A stretch of DNA of 64,000 bases from Perspicuibacillus lycopersici (lineage in GTDB: Bacteria; Bacillota; Bacilli; Bacillales; Caldibacillaceae): positions 1 to 64,000 of the forward strand of contig NZ_JAOUSF010000002.1 in NCBI RefSeq assembly GCF_025660475.1, read 5' to 3'. The notes beneath the pieces are model-generated. The model was not told the origin of the DNA, ran no database searches, and saw only the letters and a program-made list of their open reading frames with translations. The position numbers and the translations under genes were made by a program. This document shows, piece after piece, positions 34,824 to 45,600 of this stretch. Every line of letters starts with the position of its first letter. The first letter of the stretch is position 1.

Positions 34824-37222
34824 CCCTCTTTCCTCCTTGTCATTCTTAATTTAATCAACCCATATATTCCTAAACCTGCAATTGATAATACCGAGATTTC
34901 AAATAATGTATCAAATCCACGGAAATCCACTAATATGACGTTTACCATATTTTCCCCACCAGCCGGATCATAAGTATGTTCCACATAATATTTGGAAATC
35001 GAATCAAATAATTTTGTGCTGTATGAGGAAATCGCAATTAACGCCACAATGACACCTACAGCGATAGATATTAAGGCATTGTTTAGCTTAAAGCGACGGG
35101 ATTCTTCATGTCGGAATTTTTTCGGTAAATGATAGAATGCCAATAAAAATAATGCAACAGAAATAGTTTCAATTACGAGCTGTGTCAATGCTAAATCCGG
35201 TGCCCGGAAAATAACAAAGAATAACGAAACAGTATACCCTACAGCGCCTAATGCGATAATCGAGGTAAGTCGAGATTTTGCGAAAATGATGGTGACACAA
35301 CCAATCACAATTAATAGTGCTAAAACAATTTCATAAATACCAATTTCTGCAGTATTCGCTCTGTTTATTGTAAAAGCATCCTTGCTCCAAATCGTATACC
35401 CTAAAATTCCAATGAAAAAGATAAAGATATACGCTAAGTAGGAACGGAGAAAACCAGTCATATGCGAACGAATAAATAAGTTAGAACCTGTTTCTAATGA
35501 TGGAAGCAATGCATCATACAACTTATTAAAGGTTAACTTCTCAGGGAATAATCTGTATACCCGCTTCCATTTTGCGGCTGTAAGATATAATAAAGCCCCA
35601 ATTACAATAACTCCAATAGTCATATATAGTTCTGGTGATTTCCAGCCATGCCAATGAGAAATATGAATATCATCAAAAATAAACTGTGGCATAATGGATT
35701 GTGCTGCCGGAGCAATAATAGTATCTGATAATAAATTTGGAAATAGCCCAAATATAATAACAAGAGATACTAATATTACTGGCGAAATCAACATACCTAG
35801 TGGTGCCTCATGCGCCTTCTTGCTCAATTTATCTGGTTGATATTTCCCTGCAAATGTTTTCCACACAACAATCATGCTATAAACAAAGGTAAATACACTT
35901 GCGACCCATGCAATTAACGGGAAAAGAAATCCTAATGTTTCTAAGTGGAAAATATCCATTTGTAAAACTCTAACCATTCCAGTAAAGAACATCTCTTTAC
36001 TTAGAAAACCATTAAATGGTGGTATTCCTGCCATAGAAAAAGCTCCGATAAAGGCAATCGTAAAGGTTATCGGCATAATCTGCATTAAACCACCTAAACG
36101 ACGTATATCCCTTGTCCCTGTTTCATGATCAATTATACCAACAACCATAAACAAGCTACCTTTAAATGTTGCATGGTTTATTAAATGAAACACTGCTGCG
36201 ATAATAGCAACCATGAAGATATTATCATCTAAATAATCATAATGAAGTGCAGCTGCACCAACACCTAATAAACTCATAATTAAACCTAGCTGACTAATTG
36301 TTGAGAACGCCAATATTGCCTTTAAATCCGTTTGCTTTATCGCATTAAAGGAACCCCAGAATAGCGTAATGATCCCTATACCGCCAACTAGCCAAATCCA
36401 TAGCCCACTTTGATCCAAAGCAAAAATTGGACTGACACGTGCTACTAAATAGATCCCTGCTTTTACCATTGTTGCAGAATGTAAATAAGCACTTACCGGT
36501 GTTGGTGCCTCCATTGCATCCGGTAACCAAATATGAAATGGAAACTGCGCAGATTTCGTAAATGCACCTAGTAAAATAAAAATCATTGCCGGAATAAACA
36601 GTGCATGATTCACTATGGCATCGACATTAGCAAGCATTTCCGAAATACGGAAAGTCCCTGTCATAATGTAAAGTAAAATAATTCCGCCAAGTAAGGATAA
36701 CCCGCCAAATACAGTTATTAGCATTGATTTTTGTGCGCCATATCGTGACTTCTCACGATCAAACCAATACCCGATTAAGAAGAAAGAAGAGAAACTAGTA
36801 AATTCCCAAAATGTATAAAGCACAATTAAGTTATCTGAGAGTACAACCCCTAGCATTGCACCCATGAACAATAATAAATACACATAAAAGGTGTTTAATT
36901 GCTCTTTTTCCTTCGATAAGTAATAAATGGAATATAAAGTAACGAGTGATCCTATACCGGTAATTAATAAAGCAAATAGAAGACTTAAACCATCTACTTT
37001 TACCGTAAAATCAATATTTAAAGAAGGAATCCAGGAAATGGTCTCAATAACCGAGGAGCCACCGCCAACCTTTGGTAAAAATTGAAGAAAATAAAGAAAT
37101 AGTACGATTGGAAGAATAAGTGTAAACCATCCCGTATGGATACTTTTAAATCCTTTGTAAAAAAACGGGATGAAAATAGCAAAAATAAATGGCGATAAAA
37201 TCGCAATATGTAGCAGAGACAA
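34820..37222 (-). CDS. mrpA: Na+/H+ antiporter subunit MrpA
   Basis: The 800-residue largest subunit. The N-terminal ~510 residues are NuoL-like (conserved YTFWEFTSFSSFFLIG near 135-150, AQFPFHIWLPDAMEAPTPVSAYLHSATMVKAG near 225-256), and the C-terminal region (~610-795) is MrpA-specific and NuoJ/MrpB-like (APDLALTQLVIETISVALFLLAFYHLP). Normal length for Bacillus MrpA. The start codon is TTG with AAGGAGGG 6 nt upstream. It is the first gene of the operon; its promoter must lie in 37223-37677 but is not obvious. Confidence 0.97.
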   Translation of the reverse strand: MSLLHIAILSPFIFAIFIPFFYKGFKSIHTGWFTLILPIVLFLYFLQFLPKVGGGSSVIETISWIPSLNIDFTVKVDGLSLLFALLITGIGSLVTLYSIYYLSKEKEQLNTFYVYLLLFMGAMLGVVLSDNLIVLYTFWEFTSFSSFFLIGYWFDREKSRYGAQKSMLITVFGGLSLLGGIILLYIMTGTFRISEMLANVDAIVNHALFIPAMIFILLGAFTKSAQFPFHIWLPDAMEAPTPVSAYLHSATMVKAGIYLVARVSPIFALDQSGLWIWLVGGIGIITLFWGSFNAIKQTDLKAILAFSTISQLGLIMSLLGVGAAALHYDYLDDNIFMVAIIAAVFHLINHATFKGSLFMVVGIIDHETGTRDIRRLGGLMQIMPITFTIAFIGAFSMAGIPPFNGFLSKEMFFTGMVRVLQMDIFHLETLGFLFPLIAWVASVFTFVYSMIVVWKTFAGKYQPDKLSKKAHEAPLGMLISPVILVSLVIIFGLFPNLLSDTIIAPAAQSIMPQFIFDDIHISHWHGWKSPELYMTIGVIVIGALLYLTAAKWKRVYRLFPEKLTFNKLYDALLPSLETGSNLFIRSHMTGFLRSYLAYIFIFFIGILGYTIWSKDAFTINRANTAEIGIYEIVLALLIVIGCVTIIFAKSRLTSIIALGAVGYTVSLFFVIFRAPDLALTQLVIETISVALFLLAFYHLPKKFRHEESRRFKLNNALISIAVGVIVALIAISSYSTKLFDSISKYYVEHTYDPAGGENMVNVILVDFRGFDTLFEISVLSIAGLGIYGLIKLRMTRRKEG

Positions 37223-37677
37223 AATTTACCCTCCTTATTATTTGATTTCCCTCATATGTATTGTGTTCCAGAATGATAGAAAAAACCCATAATTTCAAGC
37301 GAAGAATCAGAAGCTTTTAGCGGATTTTAACAAAGAGATGTATAAGATGATTGCCTACTTAATCAATACAAGGAAATTTGAATAATCCATAAGAAATTTC
37401 GAAATAAACAATCATTTACCCCGTATAGGTTCATTATACCGTATGTCCATTGAAATTTCATGGAAAAAGTCAGGCTACACCTTGATTTGGATTCGTTTAT
37501 TAAATAAGAAGAAACACGTATTTTTTTTAAGAAAAAATAATTATTCCGAATAAAAGAAAAGAGAATAGGATATAGCTAAGAAAAGTTTATTACATTTCGC
37601 TATCACTTGTTTATTCCTTTTTTTTCTAATAAATCAATACTAATTTCTCCAATTACTTGCTAAAAGTGGTGAAAATA
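37223..37677. other. Divergent intergenic region upstream of mrpA
   Basis: AT-rich, no RNA structure or ORF recognised. It must contain the mrp promoter on the minus strand; a weak candidate (TTGAAA, 17-nt spacer, CATTCT) lies around 37270-37300. No riboswitch was seen. Confidence 0.35.
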
Positions 37678-37932
37678 ATGCTAATAAAAAAAGCAATTGC
37701 TTCCTTATTTATCTTTTTTTTACTATTGCTCGGAGCTTGGTTATTAAATAATAATCACGAGGAAGAGCCTACGATAAATTTGGAACAAATGAACAATGGG
37801 GAGGCCTCATACTACACCATCCCTTTATCTACAACGCCTGAGGAAGTACATGCAGAAACGATTTCAAAGGATAAAACAACGTTCAAGCCAAGAGAATATA
37901 TAAAATTTCACAAAAGACTAGCTGAAGAATAG
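37678..37932 (+). CDS. Small anchored/secreted protein of unknown function
   Basis: An 84-residue protein with a strongly hydrophobic N-terminal helix after two lysines (residues ~4-22), which may be a signal anchor, and a hydrophilic 60-residue domain outside. There is no lipobox and no recognised family. The ATG at 37678 is preferred because GTGGTGA lies just upstream; a TTG 21 nt earlier is an alternative. It is a single gene divergent from mrpA. Confidence 0.6.
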   Translation: MLIKKAIASLFIFFLLLLGAWLLNNNHEEEPTINLEQMNNGEASYYTIPLSTTPEEVHAETISKDKTTFKPREYIKFHKRLAEE

Positions 37933-38079
37933 TATTAATTTTCCCCTTCTGTTGTTTTTGTAGAGATTATTGCTATTAGAAAATAGTCCGAAACTGAATA
38001 CATCCGCTTTCCTGCGTGCTCATTAGTTTATTAATAAATGAAGAACCATTCTTAAAACAACCACATTCCCAATAAAAGA

Positions 38080-38106
38080 AAAAGGTCTCCGAAAAGGAGA
38101 CCTTTT
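38080..38106 (-). terminator. Terminator after Gly/Phe/Pro-rich gene
   Basis: AAAAGGTCTCC (38080-38090) pairs exactly with GGAGACCTTTT (38096-38106). On the minus strand it directly follows the stop codon and runs into T-rich DNA. Confidence 0.92.
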
Positions 38107-38112
38107 GTGTCT

Positions 38113-38286
38113 TTACCAAAAGAACGGACCACCGTATCCAAATCCTCCGTATGGATAAAATGGTGGATAAAATGGTCTTGGTCCAATTAGTGCACTACCT
38201 AATAATCCACCCAATACTCCGCCAACAAATGGACCAGGGCCAAAGAAGAATGGTCTTCTACCCCAAAAAAGTCTTGCGTTATGCAT
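38113..38286 (-). CDS. Gly/Phe/Pro-rich small protein (spore-coat-like composition)
   Basis: 57 residues beginning MHNARLFWGRRPFFFGPGPF, a glycine-rich helix-like middle (GGVLGGLLGSALIG) and a C-terminus of PFYPPFYPYGGFGYGG. Such composition is common among small spore or surface proteins of Bacillaceae, but no homologue is recognised and the role is a guess. The start at 38286 follows AAAAGGGAGG at 6 nt; nine codons further upstream are not needed. Confidence 0.65.
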   Translation of the reverse strand: MHNARLFWGRRPFFFGPGPFVGGVLGGLLGSALIGPRPFYPPFYPYGGFGYGGPFFW

Positions 38287-38448
38287 CCAATTACCTCCCT
38301 TTTCTCTAATCATCTTACGATTATATTAATTAGTATGCATATTAGCGGAGGTTGGAGTGGGCGATAATCTACTTATTGTCACAATATTTCTTCGTTCTAA
38401 GAAAGCTTACTTCTTTCCTAATGAATAATTATTTATAATGAGCTCGAT

Positions 38449-39020
38449 TTCTTTTTGATTAGCTGTATCCATTGGATTCTTCGCTTTCAGCCGGCTTGTT
38501 TTCCTTTTGATGAGTTGTTTCAATAGGATTCCTCGCTTCCAATCGGCTTCATTTCCTTTTGATGAGTAATCTCAATAGGGTTCTTCGCTTCCAATCGGCT
38601 TCATTTCCTTTTGATAGGCTGTATCTATAGGATTCTTCGCTTCCAATCAACTCATTTTCCTTTTGATTAGCTGTATCTATAGGATTCTTCGCTTCCAATC
38701 AACTCCATTTCCTTTTGATTAGCTGTATCTATAGGATTCTTCGCTTCCAATCGGCTACATTTCCTTTTGATAAGCTGTATCAATAGGATTCTTCGCTTCC
38801 AATCAACTCATTTTCCTTTTGATTAGCTGTATCAATAGGATTCTTCGCTTCCAATCGGCTCCATTTCCTTTTGATAAGCTGTATCCATTGGATTCTTCGC
38901 TTCCAATCGGCTCCATTTCCTTTTGATCGGTTGTATCAATAGGATTTCCCCCTAGATATCTCTCCATTTTCTCTTGATTTAGCTGTAGCAATAGGATATT
39001 TTCTCTAAATGTTATTGACT
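38449..39020. repeat. 52-bp tandem repeat array 2 (11 copies)
   Basis: TTCCTTTTGA or a close variant recurs at 38449, 38501, 38553, 38605, 38657, 38709, 38761, 38813, 38865, 38917 and 38969, always 52 bp apart with no indels. The unit contains TTGATAAGCTGTATCAATAG, a dyad with 6-bp arms TTGATA/TATCAA, then GGATTCTTCGCTTCCAATCG. The unit aligns without gaps to that of array 1 (shared TTGAT.AGCT.T.TC.A..GGATT and CTC..TTTCC). The array starts right at the essA stop codon (39012), and the copies nearest the gene are the most degraded. It is not a protein repeat. Confidence 0.95.
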
Positions 39021-39488
39021 AAATTTCGGTACTAATACAATCAGAATATAACCGACGATTGCAGATACGATTGCACCTAGAACAACCGAAAACCACATTG
39101 AGTTATCCTTTTCCATCAGCTCATTATCTTCCAAAACATACGTATTCTTATCCGATTCTTTAAAAAATAATTGTAAATTAGATGCCTTAACAGAAATCGT
39201 ATTCAGCTGATTAGATGGAGAAGTAAATAACGCTGTTTCGATTTGGTCAAGCTGTGCATTCTCCTTCTGCTCAAAGGTTAGTAGTAATTGCTCCTCCGGT
39301 AACCGTGCTTTCCGATTTAAATACGAATTTTCATGAAAATACTCGGTTGGAATCGTAATTTCATTTTCTTCGTAGATATTAGGCTCCACCGGTATATAAT
39401 CCTCTGCTTTACTTTCTGGAGGACGGAGGAGGATGAATAATATTAGCATCCAAAAAATGCGATTACATTTCTTCTTCAATTTGTTCAT
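39012..39488 (-). CDS. essA: Type VII secretion protein EssA (YueC-like)
   Basis: A 158-residue membrane protein with an N-terminal hydrophobic segment (~12-28) that may be a signal anchor, an extracytoplasmic domain and a C-terminal membrane helix (~132-152). Length and topology equal EssA/YueC (~150-160 residues), a component of the T7b core whose exact role is unknown. It is the last gene of the operon, overlapping esaA by 26 nt. Its stop codon lies inside the first degraded unit of 52-bp array 2. Confidence 0.88.
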   Translation of the reverse strand: MNKLKKKCNRIFWMLILFILLRPPESKAEDYIPVEPNIYEENEITIPTEYFHENSYLNRKARLPEEQLLLTFEQKENAQLDQIETALFTSPSNQLNTISVKASNLQLFFKESDKNTYVLEDNELMEKDNSMWFSVVLGAIVSAIVGYILIVLVPKFSQ

Positions 39489-42400
39489 CCCCTGCTATCG
39501 GACGTTTTTTCCAAAGCAATTGTGTAACAAGCAGTAATATAGTTATTACGAGTAACAACCCGACTATTGGATAATAACTAGACTGATTGCCATCATACTG
39601 AACTGCCATGAATAGATTTGCGACAGGATGGTTAAATCCGAAATTCGGTAACACAAGATCGAGTAGTGGGATGACAAAATAAATAATCAAAATTGTACTT
39701 ACGACCAAACCACTAAACGGTCCAATTCGAAATCCTCCGCGAATAATGCTGGAAATAGCAAACAACAACCCAACGGATAGTGCCGACCACTTAATTGCCT
39801 GTGTTTCATCCATTGGATAAATATTTAAACCATATATCCCAATGATTAAGCCGACAGCAATATTAAGTAATATAAACAGTGTTAACTGAACAGCAACTGG
39901 TGCATTTGCATAATAATTGCTAAAAAATCCAATTAACGCGCCACTAATCACAATAATAATTAACATGACAACAGGTGGCGTTTGAACTGCCTTCTCTTGT
40001 GGAGTTTCTCCAGTCATATTGATTGGATTTGCTAAATAATCAAAAACATAGCCATTATTTTGACCATCGACAATCGCATTATTTAAAAGATCGTATACGT
40101 CTCCCTTTACTTCTTCCGTAAAGTCAACATTTTTCGACCAATTTTCATTTAATTCATTTGCCTTATATTGTACGTCACTAACTTTTGTTTGTAATTCTGT
40201 CGTATAGCTATTAATGTTGGATTGACGATTGCCAATTGCTGCTACTTGCTCGGAAATGTTTCGAAGATTATTCAATGAATTATCATGAATATTTAGGACA
40301 ATTTCTCCCTGTAAACTATCTACTAGTGGAGTTTCTTCTACTACTGGCTGATCCTCATTAACGGTACGCAAGTCCTCTGTGACGTCTGTTGTAAGCTCTT
40401 CAACTTCATCAAGGGTGGTAACAATATATTCATATTCTGAATCTACATAACCCATGTACGTTGTTAAAACGTATTGGAAAAATACTTGATACGTATTTAA
40501 ATAATCAGTAGCCTTCGTTTCTGAATCGGAAATAGACGTAGTTAAGTTATCCATTGCTGCTAACTCTTCGTCACTTAATGCTAATATTTCGGAAACCTGT
40601 TCCTGTAATTCCTCTAATTCTAAAATTTCATCAATTAGCGGTGCACCGATTTCATCACTTTTTTCTACTAAATTTTTATAGGTCGCAAGATATGAGTAAT
40701 AATTAATTACACCCACCATATCAGAAGTATCTAACTCCATGTTGAAAATTTCCTCAAGATGCTGCCTGCGATCCTCTGGAATTTTATCATTTGCAAGTAA
40801 CTCATCCTCGAGAGAATAAACTGTTTGGACAACTGATTCAAGAATTTCCTCAAGTCTAGCTATTTCTTGAAGCTTTTCTTCTAGCTGCTCCTCTAAGTCA
40901 ATAATTACTTGCTCTTTTTCCTCTACTAAAGCTTCGAGTTGTTCAATTAGTGTATTCTTTTGTTCTAATACTCCTTCTAAATTTTCTAGCTGTGCTTGCA
41001 AGTCAATAATTTGTTGATTATACTCCTCAATCTCTGCTTGTAATTCTGCTATTGTTGCTGCATTTTCTGATACAATATTTTCTAATTGTTCAATTAAAGC
41101 ATTTTGATTTGTGATTTGTTCCTCTTGTGCACTCGACACCGTTTGTACTTCATTTAATAATTGGGTAATTAATGGCCAATCACCGATACTCCCTAAACCA
41201 AGGCCTTCCAAAAGGGAAGTAAGCTCCCCAAGTATGGTAGCAACAGAGCGATCATCCCCACCTTCATCCACACACTCTGGATTTTCCTCTGGATTGCATT
41301 CCCCTTCTTCATCATCTGATACTTGATTAGAAGCAACCGTCATCGAACTAGCTGTTTCTGTATTTGCTGAATTTGTTTCCGAACTAATCTCGGAATCAGG
41401 GCCAGGCTCTGGATTTGGATTCGGATCAGGTTCTGGATCTTGCCCAGGATCTGGATCCGGTCCTGGTGCTACACCATCAGGGATTTTTGCTTCCTGCATG
41501 CTTTCCTCTAAATCATCCAGCAGAAGATTATTCGATCTACTATAATAATAATTTAATAAGCAATTATGGAATTCCCCAATTACTTCAAATTGGTTTAAGA
41601 TTTGTTGATCCATTGTCGTAAATAAATTCTCCGTTTTTTCCCCTGTGTCATCTAGCGCAAGCTGTACAAAATGAAACTTCTCGTCAACAACTTGTTTATC
41701 TTCATCAAAATTAGGGTATTCCCTAGTATCCTCTATTTCTCCAATCGTATCTCTGCCTTGATTTAATATATTTTCGTAAGCCTGAATGCCTTCCGCAATC
41801 GCAACCTGATTTTCCTCCTGCTTAGTTAAAATGAGTTCTCTTTGCTGTTTTTGATATTCCTTATAGTCATTCAGCATTTCTGTGAAGCTTTGTAAGTTTT
41901 CGGCTGCTTGCTCGGCCCCTTCTACACTACTTTCTGATACAGATTCCGTTCCCTGTGTAGTACTTCGTAATTGATCGAGTAAATTTTTTTGTTGTGCAAT
42001 ATCAGAGCCTAAGCTTTCTGAACCAGGTGTGTAAAAGGTATACATAGAATTTTGGAATGCTACTTCCTTATCCACAATTTGGTCAAACTGTTTACGAATT
42101 TGTTGTACTTCTTGTGTGACGTAACTCCAATAAATGGTAGATATTTGTGCATTCACATTATTTTTTACTCGTTCCAGTTCTCTTTGTACCTTTTCGCGGT
42201 TTTTTGCATCAAGATTGGTTTGAATTTTGTATTGAATATTTGCCTTAACTGGAACCTCTTCATCAAATGTGAGAATGTTTCTTGTGAAGTCAGATGCTAT
42301 ATATACTACTGCGTCATATCGGTTTTGCTGCAAGCCATTTTCAGCTGCACTTCTGTTTACTACCGTCCATTGATATTCGGAGTCATTCCCTAGTACTGTA

Positions 42401-42606
42401 GATAATTCTTGACCAAAATGGATAGAGCTCCCATTTTGATCATCCCCTAAATCTTCATTCACTAGTGCTATTGCTCTAGTTGCCTGTTCTACCACTCTTG
42501 TCGGATTGTCTCCAATTAATAAGAAAAATAGAAAAGGAAATAGCAAAATCGTCATAATTTTTGTTACTAATTTAATACTGCCCTTTTGTTTCGGTTTTTC
42601 CTCCAA
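39463..42606 (-). CDS. esaA: Type VII secretion protein EsaA (YueB-like)
   Basis: About 1047 residues with one N-terminal membrane helix (~15-35), a very long extracellular region and five or six C-terminal helices (~870-1040). EsaA homologues form a surface-exposed dimeric arrow that crosses the wall; in B. subtilis YueB is the SPP1 phage receptor. Visible features are a Pro/Asp/Glu-rich stretch (~375-410, repeated DPDP/PNPEP), a Cys-containing EGECNPEENPEC segment (~435-445) and a long heptad coiled coil (~495-605, QLEN/LEEQLEE repeats). The start is set at TTG 42606, with GGGGTG at 6 nt; GTG three codons earlier would overlap that site. Confidence 0.92.
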   Translation of the reverse strand: MEEKPKQKGSIKLVTKIMTILLFPFLFFLLIGDNPTRVVEQATRAIALVNEDLGDDQNGSSIHFGQELSTVLGNDSEYQWTVVNRSAAENGLQQNRYDAVVYIASDFTRNILTFDEEVPVKANIQYKIQTNLDAKNREKVQRELERVKNNVNAQISTIYWSYVTQEVQQIRKQFDQIVDKEVAFQNSMYTFYTPGSESLGSDIAQQKNLLDQLRSTTQGTESVSESSVEGAEQAAENLQSFTEMLNDYKEYQKQQRELILTKQEENQVAIAEGIQAYENILNQGRDTIGEIEDTREYPNFDEDKQVVDEKFHFVQLALDDTGEKTENLFTTMDQQILNQFEVIGEFHNCLLNYYYSRSNNLLLDDLEESMQEAKIPDGVAPGPDPDPGQDPEPDPNPNPEPGPDSEISSETNSANTETASSMTVASNQVSDDEEGECNPEENPECVDEGGDDRSVATILGELTSLLEGLGLGSIGDWPLITQLLNEVQTVSSAQEEQITNQNALIEQLENIVSENAATIAELQAEIEEYNQQIIDLQAQLENLEGVLEQKNTLIEQLEALVEEKEQVIIDLEEQLEEKLQEIARLEEILESVVQTVYSLEDELLANDKIPEDRRQHLEEIFNMELDTSDMVGVINYYSYLATYKNLVEKSDEIGAPLIDEILELEELQEQVSEILALSDEELAAMDNLTTSISDSETKATDYLNTYQVFFQYVLTTYMGYVDSEYEYIVTTLDEVEELTTDVTEDLRTVNEDQPVVEETPLVDSLQGEIVLNIHDNSLNNLRNISEQVAAIGNRQSNINSYTTELQTKVSDVQYKANELNENWSKNVDFTEEVKGDVYDLLNNAIVDGQNNGYVFDYLANPINMTGETPQEKAVQTPPVVMLIIIVISGALIGFFSNYYANAPVAVQLTLFILLNIAVGLIIGIYGLNIYPMDETQAIKWSALSVGLLFAISSIIRGGFRIGPFSGLVVSTILIIYFVIPLLDLVLPNFGFNHPVANLFMAVQYDGNQSSYYPIVGLLLVITILLLVTQLLWKKRPIAGDEQIEEEM

Positions 42607-42686
42607 GCATCTCACCCCGTTTCTTTGCTATATAAATTAGTTAAATCTACATATCTAATATTTTTTCTCTTTTGCCTACTCATATA

Positions 42687-45600
42687 CTAAACTAGTGGAA
42701 TTTGAATTTTTCTAGCATTCCCATTTACAACGTAATAACCAAATCCCGGCTGAATCTCTCCTTCCTTCCGCTCATATGGGAAGGTAAATAAGCTTTGGTC
42801 TGATTTTTTCATTAATAATAAACCGTTTCTTATTTGTTTTAGCTCAATCGACAGTGGATCATATCCTTTAGACACCTCATTTGGACTTCCAGCAACCATG
42901 ACACTGAATCCTAAATGACTATAGCGTTTCATGATATCTGCCAATTTCCCTTGAATAATACTATCAATCGTTTGATTTAGCCTTGAAATACTATCTACTA
43001 CAAAAATAATTGGTGTAAATATTAATTGATCTATTGTCTGGTTATTTACCGCTGCTAAATACTGCTTTTCTCTTTCCTCACATACAGCTTTAACTTTTTC
43101 TATCCAGGCTGTAATTTGTTCTTTTGAATCAAGATAATCAACGAGATCATTCGTTGCTAGCTGTGATAATGCTCGATCAATTCCATCAAAAATTGCAATG
43201 CTATATGGCTTCTGTTTTAACGCACGATCCAAAAGCACCTTTAATACATTTGTTTTTCCTTTTTGTCCTGGACCAAGGATTAACCAATGCTTGTTCTTTT
43301 GAATATTCAAGAAAACAGGGGTTACCGTTTCCTCATCCAAGCCAATTGGCAATAAAATATCGGTATTTTGCACTGCCGAAATCCGTTTCAATAGCTCTTT
43401 CAAATCTAATCGTTGCGGCAGCATTGGAATCGAAATTGGTGCATTACCTCCTTGATTTTGTTTTTGAAGGAGTAAAACTTTTTTCTTTACATTTTCTAAA
43501 ACGATAAGATCATCTTCTCCTTTTTCTGGTAAAAATACTTGCATTAAATATGGATCATCCTTTTTCACAATTGCTCTGCCTGGTATTGGTTCAATTTCAT
43601 ACGGAACTCGCCCTAATACAGTATAAACCTCTGCTTTATCCATTAAATAATGAGTGATTTTTGTTTTTAAGTTATTCATTAATGATTGGCGAACAGAATT
43701 TACTCTAGTTGCTGTTATTAGTAAATATATTCCTAATGATTGCCCATCTCTTGATAATTGAATAAATTGTGTTTCGAGATCTGGATATTCATCGCGAACG
43801 ATATCAAAATTATCAATCACGACATAAAACAGTGGCAGCTTTGTTTGATTAATGGAATTATAAAGTTTAATATTACTAATTTCCTTTTGTTCAAATAATT
43901 GCTTCCGTCTTTCCATTTCTCCCTTTAAAAAGTTCATAAATTTCTCGATTTTTCGTTGATCCTCCATCCGGAAATAATCACCTGTATGTGGCAATTGACG
44001 AATCGGCAATAATGCCCCGTTTCCAAAATCAAATAAATAGTAATGTACCTCTTCTGATGTCAGCTGCTCCGCCATACGTAATAATAAGGTAATAGCTGTG
44101 GTAGACTTGCCATAGCCAGATGTTCCGATAATTGCAATACTGCCGTCTTCTATCGGCTGGTAATAATAATTGGATTGTTGTTGTTTTTCTGGTTCATCCT
44201 TCAATCCAATTGGTAGCTGGAGTTTCTTATGTTCACGAATTTCTGGAGTGAATATTCGCTCTTTCAATGGCGGTAACCATGGGCTTGGAAGCTTCTCAAT
44301 GTTTAATTCTTTCTGTACTTCCTCAATTTGTTTTACCACCACTTCAATTTCACTTTTTGTTTCGACACGGTTCTGCAAGGCTGGTGCTCCAACAACAGAT
44401 AAAGGATTCAAGCCTAAATCCGTCACAATCGCTACTTCATCCTCCGTAGTTACTGCATCATCTAAATATGGAGCTCCACTCCAAGCGGATTGGAATAATT
44501 CATACACTTCATTATTCCCTACTTGCAAATAACCTCGACCTGTTACTGTAATATTAGCTGCGTCACTATTTTTTAATATTTCCTTACTATCATTTGCATC
44601 CTGCACTTTTAAAGCGACTTTAAAGCGTGCATTACTCCAGATTTGCTCATCAACCACACCACCTGGTTTTTGCGTTGCCAATATTAAATGAACACCTAAG
44701 CTACGCCCAATCCGTGCGGCACTTACTAATTCACGAATGAATTCTGGTTCTTCACTTTTTAATTCTGCAAATTCATCGGAAATTAAAAACAGATGTGGTA
44801 GTGGATCATTAGCTCTCCCTTTTTGATATAGATTTGTATAATCATGAATATGATTTACTTCATATTGATCAAATAGCCGCTGTCTTCTTTTTAATTCACT
44901 TTTAATTGAAGCAAGTGCACGCATACTAAAGTTTTTACTTCCCTCGATATTTGTTATCGTTCCTAATAAATGTGGTAGATTTTTAAATGGCTGTGCCATC
45001 CCGCCACCTTTATAATCAATCAATAGAAAAGCTACATCATGTGGATGGAAATGAACTGCTAATGATAAAATATAGGTTTGTAAAAACTCACTCTTCCCAG
45101 AACCAGTCGTTCCAGCTAACAGTCCATGGGGGCCATGAGCTTTTTCATGTAAGTTAAGCTCGACAATATCCTCTTTCCCCTTCAAGCCGATTGGTACAGC
45201 AAGTGATTTAGAGGATATGTTTTCCTTCCATTTTTTACCTATTGCTAAATCTTTAACATCTTTCGCATGAAAGAGCTCTAAAAATGATACCTTTGTTGGG
45301 ATGGAATTATTTAATCCGAGCTGATGCTCCAAAGATAGCAATGTGCGAGCAAATCCCTCATTATTCTCTCTTGTATGTTCATCCATAATAAACGGTGTTT
45401 GGATTGCTTTTTTCTGCTGAATCAAAATATCTCCTTCACTTTCATTTACGTATCGGACTAATGTATGAATATGCTCCGATAAACTTTCCTTTGATTCCGC
45501 AGCGAAAATAGTAGATATTCCTAAACCATCAATTTTGCCTTCCAAATATTCTAATATGACATGTTCACTAATTAGTGTTCGATTCGTTACAATGAAAACA

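Noticed and set aside
38803-38991. 62-codon ORF on the minus strand inside array 2
   Set aside because: It runs across the 52-bp repeats; because 52 is not divisible by three it reads each unit in a different frame. No ribosome binding site, and composition follows the repeat.
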